Shown here piece after piece: positions 26,460 to 35,075 of a stretch of DNA of 64,000 nucleotides. The stretch lies in assembly GCA_943789365.1 (NCBI GenBank), contig CALSTV010000001.1:1364001-1428000 (forward strand). The letters are read 5' to 3'. Position numbers and translations under genes: made by a program. Each line of letters opens with the position of its first letter. Positions within the stretch are counted from its first letter, which is position 1. This stretch comes from an uncultured Flavobacteriaceae bacterium (GTDB lineage: Bacteria; Bacteroidota; Bacteroidia; Flavobacteriales; Flavobacteriaceae). Below the pieces are notes generated by a model, which made no database searches, was not told the origin of the DNA, and saw nothing but the letters and a program-made list of their open reading frames with translations.

Positions 26460-28151
26460 ATGTATTCATATAAACAAAGCACCCTTTTAATTATATCACT
26501 CCTATTTAGTTCTCTTTTTTCCATCGCACAACAGAGCAAACCACTCTTCGTTTTTGACTTCGAATTGGATCAAATACCCATTCCTAAAAGAACTAGTATG
26601 CTGGTAGATTTGGGTTATTCAGGAGTAACCTTTGCCATGAAGAATAAAGACCAGATAGAAAAGTATAAGCAATACATGGCAACACCTGAAGCTAATGCTG
26701 GCCAGTTTTCTATCCCAATTGTTTATTTTCCTTATCATTTTAAAAATGATCCAGTCAAAGAAGATAAACTTTGGAAAGAAGTGCTGAAAACACCATCATT
26801 AAAATCCTTATGGGTGGTCCTTGTAAACAGAGGTTCAAATGCCACCCCCGAACAAGGAAGAGAACTTCTGGGTAGCATGGCAGATGCAGCAGAAAAACTA
26901 GGTAAAGACATTGTGATTTACCCACACGATAATTGCCTCATCGAATCAGTAGAAGAGGCCATACCCTATATTCAGGACTTGAAGAGACCTAACATTTACC
27001 TCAGCATGCATTCGTGCCACGAGCTAAGAGCAGGCAATGGCGACCGAATGCTTGAAGTGGCCATCAAAGCAGCTCCATACTTGAAATTTGTGTCGATAGC
27101 AGGATCAGATGTTACAATGTATTCTGAAGGTATTGGAGCATGGGGAGACGCCATCAAACCTTTGGATGAGGGAGATTATGACATGACTAAGTTCTTTTCT
27201 GCTCTCCATAAAATAGGATATGATGATGAGGTAATGCTCCATACTTTTGGCATAAAACAAGACCCCAAAGTACACCTTAAAAGGTCTATAGAAAAGTGGA
27301 ATGAGATGCATTCGGAACAAGTAAATGAGAACACATCTGATATTACAACTATTTTAGATGCGCCAGAAAGTACTTTTTATGACCCTGCTACACAATCTTG
27401 GTTTGTTTCTAGTCTGGGAGGTGGTAAAGTTACTCTTGAAAAAGATGGTTACGGATGGATTACCCGCTTAGATAAAAACAGAAAAGTGATCTCAAAAAGA
27501 TGGATTGAAGGACTTGATGCTCCAACAGGAATGTCAGTATTTAAAAATAAACTATACGTTGGAGATAGAGGCGTTTTGGTCGAAATTGACATTTCAAAAG
27601 GAGAAATCATAAGAAGAATCCCCCTACCAGGTGCCGAATTTATCAATGATGTTGCAATTTCACCCAACGGAGAGGTATATATCTCTGATACATTTAAAAA
27701 TAGAATATATCGTATGAATCTGGGTGGAGAAATTGAAGTTTTCCTAGAAAGTAACAAACTAAATTTCCCTAATGGTCTTTGGCTCGATGAAGATCAATTA
27801 ATTGTTGCTACTTGGGGTTCAATTACAGAGCGTACTACTTTTGCAACCAGTAAAAAAGGTACTTTATTGAAAGTCAATTTGAGCACCAAAGAAATCTCCC
27901 CTATTGGAAAAGGATTGCCTATCGCAAACTTCGATGGAGTTGTAAAATATGGTGATTATTACTACTGTACAGATTGGACTGGCGGACGTCTTCTTCAGAT
28001 TTCGGAAGCGGGGGAAGTCACGGAAATTGCAACTGGATTTAATCAATTTGCCGACTTAGGAATAGATACAGAAAAAGGAATAGTTGTGATTCCTGAAATG
28101 AGTAAAAACAGACTGATTCTCATTAATCTAAAGGTTTTAAAAAACCCTTGA
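26460..28151 (+). CDS. Secreted fusion of xylose-isomerase-like TIM barrel and SMP-30-like beta-propeller
   Basis: 563 residues with a signal peptide (residues 1-22, ending SLFSIAQQ). Residues about 25-285 resemble sugar-phosphate isomerase/epimerase TIM barrels (MLVDLGYSGVTFAMKN, VIYPHDNCLIESVEEAI, VSIAGSDVTMY). Residues about 295-560 form an SMP-30/gluconolactonase-like propeller (PESTFYDPATQSWFVSSLGG, DVAISPNGEVYISDTFKNRI, PNGLWLDEDQLIVATWG). The fusion suggests linked steps on a sugar outside the cytoplasm, such as isomerisation or epimerisation and lactone opening, but activity is unproven. It lies 75 bp after the DUF5722 gene in the same direction. Confidence 0.75.
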   Translation: MYSYKQSTLLIISLLFSSLFSIAQQSKPLFVFDFELDQIPIPKRTSMLVDLGYSGVTFAMKNKDQIEKYKQYMATPEANAGQFSIPIVYFPYHFKNDPVKEDKLWKEVLKTPSLKSLWVVLVNRGSNATPEQGRELLGSMADAAEKLGKDIVIYPHDNCLIESVEEAIPYIQDLKRPNIYLSMHSCHELRAGNGDRMLEVAIKAAPYLKFVSIAGSDVTMYSEGIGAWGDAIKPLDEGDYDMTKFFSALHKIGYDDEVMLHTFGIKQDPKVHLKRSIEKWNEMHSEQVNENTSDITTILDAPESTFYDPATQSWFVSSLGGGKVTLEKDGYGWITRLDKNRKVISKRWIEGLDAPTGMSVFKNKLYVGDRGVLVEIDISKGEIIRRIPLPGAEFINDVAISPNGEVYISDTFKNRIYRMNLGGEIEVFLESNKLNFPNGLWLDEDQLIVATWGSITERTTFATSKKGTLLKVNLSTKEISPIGKGLPIANFDGVVKYGDYYYCTDWTGGRLLQISEAGEVTEIATGFNQFADLGIDTEKGIVVIPEMSKNRLILINLKVLKNP

Positions 28152-28220
28152 TACCTAATGGGACTGAAATCGTTTATCGATACAATTCGCCTAACACCTC
28201 ATAAACGCTAAATAAAAAAC

Positions 28221-29903
28221 ATGAAGCATTTAAAATTATTTCTAGTAACGATTATTTGTTTAACTGCGTGTAAAGAACCTAAACAGATAAAAGCACAGAA
28301 CACCAAACCCAACATCATCTTTATTCTAGCCGATGATTTCGGTATTGTAGATACCCAAGGTTATGCGGAAAAAATAACAGGCATTTCAAAAGGCAGTATG
28401 TTCTACGAAACACCGAACCTCAATAAATTGATGGAGGAAGGGGTTTCTTTTTCTCAAGCCTATGCCAATCAACTATGCTCTCCTACCAGAGCAAGCCTCT
28501 TAACCGGAAAATATGCTGGGCGTCTTGGATTTACTACAGCAATGCCTCCTCGAAAAACCTATTACAATCAGAACATTCCGGTTCCAAACGGATTTTACCC
28601 GAATGATGTTTTGGAACATAAAGATGCCATTACCATAGAACAAGCACTTGATAACGGTATTTCGAACGCTGCGATTCCGGCAGGAACCCAAATGGACAAT
28701 GGACATAATGAAATTTCTATTGCTGAAGCATTGACAGATTATCACTCTGCATTTATTGGAAAATGGCATGTAGGTGGATTTGGAGCTCAAGGTTACCAAC
28801 CAAAAGACCAAGGTTTTGAACCCTTAGCATGGTTTGATGCAGGCGGTTCTCCTTACTACAATTGGAAAGCCGCTTGGAACGACAAGAAAAAAACACGTTT
28901 TCCTAAAATGCCGCAAACAACTTCTGAAATGGGTAACTCAGGACAAGATACTGGAGAAACCTACCTTACCGATGATTTAACAATACAAGCATTGAATTAT
29001 ATTGAAAAACGATCTAAACTAAAAGACCAGCCTTTTTTCCTGTATTTCTCGCACTTTGCGGTACACGCACCCTATCAGGGTAAAGAAAAAGAAGTCGCCT
29101 ATTTTAACAACAAGAAAACGAAAGGTTGGAATGGACATAAAGACCCAATTTATGCTTCCATGATAAAAAGCATGGACCGTTCTGTTGGTCAAATACTAAA
29201 CAAGCTAAAAGAAACAGGGATTGAAGAAAACACTTTGGTAGTTTTTATGTCAGACAACGGTGGTATTGATTCTAAAATCACTCCAAGAGGTGACGGTACT
29301 GATAACCGTCCTTTTTTAGGTGGTAAAGCTTGTTTGACAGAAGGCGGTATCCGAGTTCCTCTAATCTTCAAATGGAAAGGAAAAATAAAAGGGGGAAATT
29401 GGGTAGATGTACCGATAGATTGCACAGATATTTATCCTACAATTCTCGAGGCAGCAGGTTACGACTTTAACGCTATGATTTCAGAAAACAAGCTAGATGG
29501 TCAAAGTATCTTAACACTTTTAACGGACAACCAAAATGTAGCGAAAAGCTACACAAAAAAAACGCACTATTGGCATTACCCTTTTAATGTTATCTACAAT
29601 AGCCCTTATGAGCCTTATGCCCTAACTCCCCATTCTGCCATACGTGATGGGGATTATAAATTAATCTTTGATTGGTACGGAAGAATTCGTTTGTACAACA
29701 TTGAAGAAGACCCTTTTGAAAAGCATGACCTCTCAATTCAAAACAAGGAATTATCCAATGTTTTGTTCGCTAAGTTAATGGGCTGGATTAAAAACAATAT
29801 TGAACCCAGGTATTGGCCCGTCATCAATGAAGACTACAATGCGCAAAAAGAAGTTCGTGAAATTCCTTTTAAAGACTTGTTCTCCAACTATCTAAAACAC
29901 TAG
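28221..29903 (+). CDS. S1-type sulfatase lipoprotein (formylglycine motif CSPTR)
   Basis: 560 residues; lipobox in VTIICLTACKEP suggests lipid attachment. Metal-site aspartates lie in FILADDFGIVD, the formylglycine motif is C86-S-P-T-R in NQLCSPTRASLLTGKY, and FIGKWHVGGFG and VVFMSDNGGIDS are further family blocks. It removes sulfate from the target glycan. Its sequence around the active site differs from the CMPSR/CIPSR pair, so a different sulfate position is likely. It is the last gene of the unit starting at the DUF5722 promoter; no clear terminator was found after it. Confidence 0.9.
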   Translation: MKHLKLFLVTIICLTACKEPKQIKAQNTKPNIIFILADDFGIVDTQGYAEKITGISKGSMFYETPNLNKLMEEGVSFSQAYANQLCSPTRASLLTGKYAGRLGFTTAMPPRKTYYNQNIPVPNGFYPNDVLEHKDAITIEQALDNGISNAAIPAGTQMDNGHNEISIAEALTDYHSAFIGKWHVGGFGAQGYQPKDQGFEPLAWFDAGGSPYYNWKAAWNDKKKTRFPKMPQTTSEMGNSGQDTGETYLTDDLTIQALNYIEKRSKLKDQPFFLYFSHFAVHAPYQGKEKEVAYFNNKKTKGWNGHKDPIYASMIKSMDRSVGQILNKLKETGIEENTLVVFMSDNGGIDSKITPRGDGTDNRPFLGGKACLTEGGIRVPLIFKWKGKIKGGNWVDVPIDCTDIYPTILEAAGYDFNAMISENKLDGQSILTLLTDNQNVAKSYTKKTHYWHYPFNVIYNSPYEPYALTPHSAIRDGDYKLIFDWYGRIRLYNIEEDPFEKHDLSIQNKELSNVLFAKLMGWIKNNIEPRYWPVINEDYNAQKEVREIPFKDLFSNYLKH

Positions 29904-30110
29904 ATACTGTCTGTTATCAAAATCAATCCGTTTTTTGTTTTGGTGTTTAGGAGTCATGGAGTCTTCCTCCTTCGCTACGCTACGGCGGACAAGTGAGGTC
30001 GTGCGGTCGTTTACCGTCCACCGAATAATTTGGTGAACAACGAGCAACTCAATATACAGTGTGCTTGTAAGACATCAAAATAGAATCTTCACCAACCTTT
30101 ATATAAAATC

Positions 30111-31121
30111 CTAGTTTTCAACAGTCAACTTTTGTCGTTCTACCAGAAAATCAAAAGTCAAGTCGGATAAGCTTTTACCGTCTACTGTGGCATCCCAGGG
30201 GCCATGTGCGCGCCCTTCTATTGGTGCCAATTTGGCGTATACGCCAATTGATTCATAGATATCTATAAGATCAAGAGAGCCACTATAGGGTACAAGTCTC
30301 TTGTCTTCTGTACCATGAATAATAAATAGTTCGGGATCATTACTGTCAAAGCGATTGTGTCCATAGACACTTTCATGTACACTCAAAACACTGTCACTTC
30401 CCCAAAAGTCAACAATAGTACGAATGTTGTATGTTGCTGTTAAGTTTGTCGAAAGCAAAGTTGGGTCTTCAGTAGTGCTCATTTCGTCTCTAAAATCTTC
30501 ATCCGCTGATACCCCCACACCAACGGCTGTGATAGCGCCGGCTGAACCACCTCCTATTGTGATATAATCTGTATTAATATGGTAGGTTGCGGCATTGGCA
30601 ACAATCCAGCGCAAGGCAGCTTTTGCATCTCTTGGCGCCGTATACATCGCAACCATTTGTGCGTTGTTATTGGATTCATCAATCCACTCCTGTGGCGCTA
30701 CACCTGTATATATGTTTCCCAAAACCAATGAAGCTCGATAATCAATTGAAAGGAATACCCAGCCTCGGGAAGCGAAATAGTTCCCCATGGCTACAATTTC
30801 CGCTTTTTTTCGAGACCCTCCCCTAAAACTTCCGCCATGCATAAACATAAAAACAGGCCTATTTCCTAAAGCATTGTCAGGTTCGTAAAGATCTAACTTC
30901 AAAGGAATGGGTGTAGTGCTTGAACTCTGCCCGTCGTGAGCAAGACCTTCTCCATAGGTTATATTTCCTTTGACAAGTACGTTATAGGTTGCATCGGCCT
31001 TTACGACAGGATGCGCATCGGTAGGGTTCTTTGGTTCAGGACTTGCATGCAAATCATCTTTTGTGCTACAAGCAGTTATAAATAGAAACACGATAAAATG
31101 CTGGAACATTATTTTTTTCAT
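30111..31121 (-). CDS. Alpha/beta-hydrolase carbohydrate esterase-like lipoprotein
   Basis: 336 residues with a lipobox (FLFITACSTKDD). The oxyanion region is PVFMFMHGGSFRGGSRKKAE, the nucleophile elbow is GGGSAGA, and a late Asp/His pair lies in IIHGTEDKRLV and EGRAHGPWD. The layout fits carboxylesterase/BD-FAE-like enzymes that remove acyl groups from sugars. It probably takes O-acetyl or similar groups off the glycan. It has its own locus-motif promoter and stands alone between two convergent or unlinked units. Confidence 0.8.
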   Translation of the reverse strand: MKKIMFQHFIVFLFITACSTKDDLHASPEPKNPTDAHPVVKADATYNVLVKGNITYGEGLAHDGQSSSTTPIPLKLDLYEPDNALGNRPVFMFMHGGSFRGGSRKKAEIVAMGNYFASRGWVFLSIDYRASLVLGNIYTGVAPQEWIDESNNNAQMVAMYTAPRDAKAALRWIVANAATYHINTDYITIGGGSAGAITAVGVGVSADEDFRDEMSTTEDPTLLSTNLTATYNIRTIVDFWGSDSVLSVHESVYGHNRFDSNDPELFIIHGTEDKRLVPYSGSLDLIDIYESIGVYAKLAPIEGRAHGPWDATVDGKSLSDLTFDFLVERQKLTVEN

Positions 31122-31158
31122 TTGGATTTTTTAAATATTGAATCTGTGTTTAGATAAG

Positions 31159-31203
31159 TGAAATTAAGGGTTTTAAATCGTAAAACTAACCTGTATAAAC
31201 CTG
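31159..31203 (-). promoter_or_regulatory. Locus-motif promoter of the esterase gene
   Basis: On the minus strand CAGGTTT and CAGGTTA are 10 bp apart (plus-strand 31187-31203). TAATTTCA follows after 20 bases (plus-strand 31159-31166), a weak -7 box with two mismatches. Confidence 0.6.
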
Positions 31204-31261
31204 TAAGAGAGCTGCGGATATAGAATGAAGAACTATCAGCCTTTGATTTTTACAGGGCTGT

Positions 31262-31301
31262 AAATAAAATGTGCTGGCTATTTAAGAAAGCCAACACATT
31301 T
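31262..31301 (-). terminator. Terminator after the 31.3-33.0 kb T9SS gene
   Basis: AAATGTGCTGGCT and AGCCAACACATTT form a 13-bp stem with one mismatch, flanked by T-runs on both strands, so it may work both ways. It lies 45 bp past the stop. Confidence 0.75.
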
Positions 31302-31345
31302 TTAGTTGTAACTAGCATGTCAGAGATAACATGAGTGATCCATCT

Positions 31346-33004
31346 TTATTGTTTCATAACCTTAAAGGTATTTGATCCTTGTTTGATGATATAAAAACCA
31401 TTTTCGGCATTTTGAAGATTGATGGTTTTTCCAGTTCCTTGTTTAATTAGAATTCCTGTTGTGGAATATACCTGCCAAGGTTCTGCACTGTTTAAATAAA
31501 ACAATCCGGAATAACTTGGGTTTGGATATACAGCTGCTTTGGCTTCTGTCTCTTGAGCTGCTTTTTTAGCATCCCCTACTTTAGCCTGACTAGACTGATT
31601 GGTTACTAAACTCAATTCAAGATCTGCAATGGCATCTGCACATTCTTTTGGGGTTCCATAGACAAGGTATACTTCGGATCGATAGGTTTCAAATACTTCA
31701 TTGATGTCTTGTCTTTCTTTTAAAGCCGTCGGATTAATTAGATAGCTCAATCTATCTGTAAATCCAAGTAAAGACATATGAACGGTTCTTGATCTATTGT
31801 CATTGGCTTCACTTAAAGTAGATCTGTTCTTACTGTATACAATAGAATCGGTTGCCTTCATTCTCCCAATAATGGAATACTCATTTATCTCAGAAAAGGG
31901 TTTGTATAAACCTAATGCCTTTCCTGTGGTAGCGTTGATACTATCTTCATCTGTAATTATAAGGGCACGACTCCCGTTAATTTGTTCTCTGTAGGCTTTA
32001 TCGTCCGTTCTATGCTCTCTGTCCCAGGTACCAATATTGATATATCGATACGTTGGATCCCATAAGGCTCTGTCAAATCTTAAGTTAAAAGGAGTCAATG
32101 CATCTGTTAAATCTTCATAAGTTGTTGCATATTGATTGTTCTTTTTGTGTCTAGGCATCACATCAACGATAGGCACACCCAACACATTCTGATCTAAAAT
32201 AGGCAAAGTATCTAAGGTTTTTTTGTCTATAAACTCCCCAAATCGGAATTGTTCAAGGCTATGGTCTGGTGCATTTTTATATTGAATTTCTGTATAATGT
32301 CTTATGACTGACGCACCTTGTTGTTGTAAAGTACTTGGAACGTTAGAAGACAGCAAAAAGTTTTCATATTCTGCGTAAAATTCAAAAGGTGTTCCTACCT
32401 CATCTGTATGCGTAATTTGAGCTGCCGGTTCTGAAATTAGGTCAATATCAGCGGCTCCCGGAATGATGTTTTGAGATTCGTCATAAGAATCAGATAAAAC
32501 GGTGGGATTTCCATTATTGTCAAATCCTGTTTCATTTTCAGTATAATCGTACTGTCCATCTGCTTTCCATAAAGCCAGCCTAAACGGACCGACAATTAAT
32601 TTCCTGTTCGAAATGACACCTTCCCCTGCATTGACAATATTTCCTTGGTTATTGGTTCTTTTCACCGAAATTACCGTTCCGAGTGTTTCATTAAATCCGG
32701 CTTGCGTAGGGTTGTATTTGCCTTGATGCGCTTCATCCCGTATAGATGTTTGGGTACACCTCCCGTAACGATCGGCGTGAAAATCAGTGATATCTCCAAT
32801 ATCGGGCAATACAATTTCGTTGATAACGCCTCCTGCATTGGAGGTAATCCCGATCCTGAATTCTCTACCGTTATTGACAGATCTTACATGGTGGGTTGTT
32901 ACGCCCGCATCGGAGGGTTGCACAAGACTTGGTGTTTGGGCTGTACTTTTTTGCACGCCAAAAGCAATCAAAAATGCACTTAAAAATTGAAAAGTTGTTT
33001 TCAT
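31346..33004 (-). CDS. Secreted T9SS protein of unknown family (paralogue of the 50.9-52.5 kb gene)
   Basis: 552 residues; signal peptide ending in VQKSTAQ, unknown domain (about 25-480), and T9SS sorting domain (AAVYPNPSYSGLFYLNS ... GFYIIKQGSNTFKVMKQ). The unknown domain shares with the protein at 50.9-52.5 kb the order GG.I.E..LP..G, YGR..Q.SIRD, G.YNPTQAGF, a conserved LWDP.YRY block and VYGTP.E near the end. A lipoprotein at 38 kb shares a distant version of the first part. All three lie in the same locus, and this one has its own locus-motif promoter. It is a good candidate for an undescribed polysaccharide-active family, but no catalytic residue can be assigned. Confidence 0.75.
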   Translation of the reverse strand: MKTTFQFLSAFLIAFGVQKSTAQTPSLVQPSDAGVTTHHVRSVNNGREFRIGITSNAGGVINEIVLPDIGDITDFHADRYGRCTQTSIRDEAHQGKYNPTQAGFNETLGTVISVKRTNNQGNIVNAGEGVISNRKLIVGPFRLALWKADGQYDYTENETGFDNNGNPTVLSDSYDESQNIIPGAADIDLISEPAAQITHTDEVGTPFEFYAEYENFLLSSNVPSTLQQQGASVIRHYTEIQYKNAPDHSLEQFRFGEFIDKKTLDTLPILDQNVLGVPIVDVMPRHKKNNQYATTYEDLTDALTPFNLRFDRALWDPTYRYINIGTWDREHRTDDKAYREQINGSRALIITDEDSINATTGKALGLYKPFSEINEYSIIGRMKATDSIVYSKNRSTLSEANDNRSRTVHMSLLGFTDRLSYLINPTALKERQDINEVFETYRSEVYLVYGTPKECADAIADLELSLVTNQSSQAKVGDAKKAAQETEAKAAVYPNPSYSGLFYLNSAEPWQVYSTTGILIKQGTGKTINLQNAENGFYIIKQGSNTFKVMKQ

Positions 33005-33031
33005 TAAAATTGGTTTTAAAGGTTAGTTTCG

Positions 33032-33076
33032 TAAATCTATTTAAAACAACATAGTTTATCATCCTGTATTCTCCTG
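33032..33076 (-). promoter_or_regulatory. Locus-motif promoter of the 31.3-33.0 kb T9SS gene
   Basis: On the minus strand CAGGAGA and CAGGATG are 10 bp apart (plus-strand 33060-33076), with a third CAGG 8 bp further upstream. After 20 bases comes TAGATTTA (plus-strand 33032-33039), one mismatch from TAnnTTTG. Confidence 0.75.
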
Positions 33077-33142
33077 TATGCCTGACCATTACGCACGTAA
33101 CACCCGGACCTTAGACTTTTAAAATATGCAGAAATTACCTAT

Positions 33143-33178
33143 AAAAAAACACCTGATTAACTACATAATCAAGTGTTT
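33143..33178 (-). terminator. Terminator of the seven-gene rhamnosidase/sulfatase operon
   Basis: AAACACCTGATTA and TAATCAAGTGTTT form a 13-bp stem with one mismatch around a six-base loop; seven T follow on the minus strand. It lies about 55 bp past the last sulfatase stop. Confidence 0.8.
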
Positions 33179-33234
33179 TCAAGAGGTTTGTTGAAGGCTA
33201 TTAGACCTTCTGTAAAGAGGTATTAGCACATGCC

Positions 33235-34674
33235 TTATTGTGTATAAGGCACGGTTTCCGTTTCATCTAAGGGATACCCCCATTTTTTAACGTACTGCAA
33301 TCCTGGTAGAAATGCATCTCCATTCTTATGAAGCATTTCAGAGAGTTGTTTGTCTAAATTATCTTGTAGTTGTTTGTAGGCATCATTACCCACAAGATTG
33401 TTGAGTTGGTAAGGGTCATTCGTATTGTCAAACAAGAGCCAGGGTCCGTTTAAATCTCTGGCATAGGTATATTGTGCTGTTTTAAGGGCCCGATATTCTC
33501 TGCCATCGTGCTTAAATTTATTCCATTGTCCAAAGGGTTGTACACAGGTCAGCAGGGTTGCGTCGCCTATAGCTTGTTTGCCTTCTAAATAAGGTCTGTA
33601 ATTGATGCCCTCAACCGTATCGGGAATTGGGATGTTGCACAAACCTAAAAGTGTAGGCATGATATCTTCAGAATTCATAAGTGCAGCTCTCGTCCCTTTA
33701 TCAATACGTAGCTTTTCCGGAATGTAATACAACATGGGAACCCTCGCAGACTCTTCATAAGGTTGTTGTTTTTTATAGGCTCCTTGCGATCCTAATAAAT
33801 CTCCATGATCTGAGGTAAAGACAACAATCGTATTCTCTAAGCTGCCATTTTCCTTTAAATTATTCATTATTTTTCCCACCATATCGTCCAGTACCGCAAT
33901 ATGGGCATAATAGCCCGAGAGGTCTTTTTTTACTCTTTTTTCCATGTCTTCTGGAACATTTTCACGGAGGATCATTTTATCTGGATCAAAACGCTTTCTG
34001 TATGCAAGAGGCGCTGAATGGTAAGGCGCATGTGGTGTGCCGTAGGAAAGTACCATTAAAAACGGATGGCTGGCTTCCGTTCGTTTACTTATATAATCAA
34101 GAGCTTCATCCGTTTGTTTAAAAGTGTCGTAGCCTTCCCAAACTTTTTTGGAGGGGTCGTCATTCTCATAATAAACAGAGTGATTGTAATTATGGCTACA
34201 TTCATTCGCTTTCCAAAATGCAAAGCCTTGTCTCCTTGGTCCGGGCGGAATCAGTTGTAACCTACCATGACCGTCCAAGTGCCATTTACCAATATACCCG
34301 GTGTCATAACCTGCTTTAGAAAATACCTTTGCCAGGGTTACGGCGCTTGTGTCTAGTTGCACATCATTCATAAAGACACCATGTGTTAAAGGCCTTTGTC
34401 CTGTTAATAGCGATGCCCTAAAAGGAGAACAAACGGGCATACCGGAAACCGCATTCTGAAAGTTGACACTTATAGAAGCCAAATGATCTATATGAGGTGT
34501 TTGTACATTGGGGTCACCCGCATAACCTGTGGCCTGTGCCCGCCATTGGTCGGTTAAAATAATGAGCACATTAGGACCTGCGGGTTTTGATTTTTTATCG
34601 GAATGGGATGCATTGCTTTTACAGGAATAGCATGCTAATAACAGCATGAAAATAGGGATGATTTTTTTTAGCAT
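33235..34674 (-). CDS. S1-type sulfatase lipoprotein (formylglycine motif CSPFR)
   Basis: 479 residues from the chosen start MLKKIIPIFMLLLACYSCKS, which gives a lipobox; an upstream Met at 34737 would bury it. Metal-site residues lie in IILTDQWRAQATGYAGD, and the formylglycine motif is C82-S-P-F-R in GMPVCSPFRASLLTGQ. FTSDHGDLLGSQGAYKK is the typical downstream metal site. The TDQWR beginning sets it apart from the other sulfatases here and suggests a different subfamily and sulfate position. It is the last gene of the operon that also encodes GH106, GH78 and RhaM. Confidence 0.9.
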   Translation of the reverse strand: MLKKIIPIFMLLLACYSCKSNASHSDKKSKPAGPNVLIILTDQWRAQATGYAGDPNVQTPHIDHLASISVNFQNAVSGMPVCSPFRASLLTGQRPLTHGVFMNDVQLDTSAVTLAKVFSKAGYDTGYIGKWHLDGHGRLQLIPPGPRRQGFAFWKANECSHNYNHSVYYENDDPSKKVWEGYDTFKQTDEALDYISKRTEASHPFLMVLSYGTPHAPYHSAPLAYRKRFDPDKMILRENVPEDMEKRVKKDLSGYYAHIAVLDDMVGKIMNNLKENGSLENTIVVFTSDHGDLLGSQGAYKKQQPYEESARVPMLYYIPEKLRIDKGTRAALMNSEDIMPTLLGLCNIPIPDTVEGINYRPYLEGKQAIGDATLLTCVQPFGQWNKFKHDGREYRALKTAQYTYARDLNGPWLLFDNTNDPYQLNNLVGNDAYKQLQDNLDKQLSEMLHKNGDAFLPGLQYVKKWGYPLDETETVPYTQ

Positions 34675-34749
34675 TGTACTTTTTTTGTTGAATTTAGTCA
34701 TGACACTGCAAGCTAGTAAAAGGGTTGGATTGAACATGCTTTTTTGATT

Positions 34750-35070
34750 TTAGGACATATAAAAAACGGATTCTAGATCATGGGATACAGGACTGTTGTC
34801 TTTATTAGTTTCCATCAAGTCAGCCATATAAGCCCACCATTTTTTACAAACTTCTGTGTTGGCAATGGCCTTCCATTGTGCTTCTGTTTCAACTTCGGCA
34901 TATCCAAATAGGGTATTGGTTTCTTTGTCTATAAAAATACTATAATTGTTGACACCGTGTTGTTTTAAGGTTTCTTGAAGTTCCGCCCAAATAGGATTGT
35001 GCCTTTTCGTATAGGCTTCAATTTTATCAGGGTAAACAAACATTTTAAATCCTTTTCGTATCATTTTCAT
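34750..35070 (-). CDS. rhaM: L-rhamnose mutarotase
   Basis: 106 residues. KGFKMFVYPDKIEAYTKRHN, GVNNYSIFIDKETNTLFGYA and VCKKWWAYMADLM are the characteristic RhaM motifs of the ferredoxin-like dimeric enzyme that interconverts alpha- and beta-L-rhamnopyranose. The start MKMIRKGF at 35070 was chosen because the ATG lies five bases after the stop of the upstream PKD gene. No signal peptide, so it acts in the cytoplasm on imported rhamnose. Its place between rhamnosidase and sulfatase genes is direct evidence that the locus releases L-rhamnose. Confidence 0.93.
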   Translation of the reverse strand: MKMIRKGFKMFVYPDKIEAYTKRHNPIWAELQETLKQHGVNNYSIFIDKETNTLFGYAEVETEAQWKAIANTEVCKKWWAYMADLMETNKDNSPVSHDLESVFYMS

Positions 35071-35075
35071 AGTAT

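Noticed and set aside
29904-30110. CTTCGCTACGCTACGGCGGAC segment after the sulfatase as an insertion-sequence end
   Set aside because: No paired terminal repeat or transposase remnant was found; it is probably a dispersed intergenic repeat.
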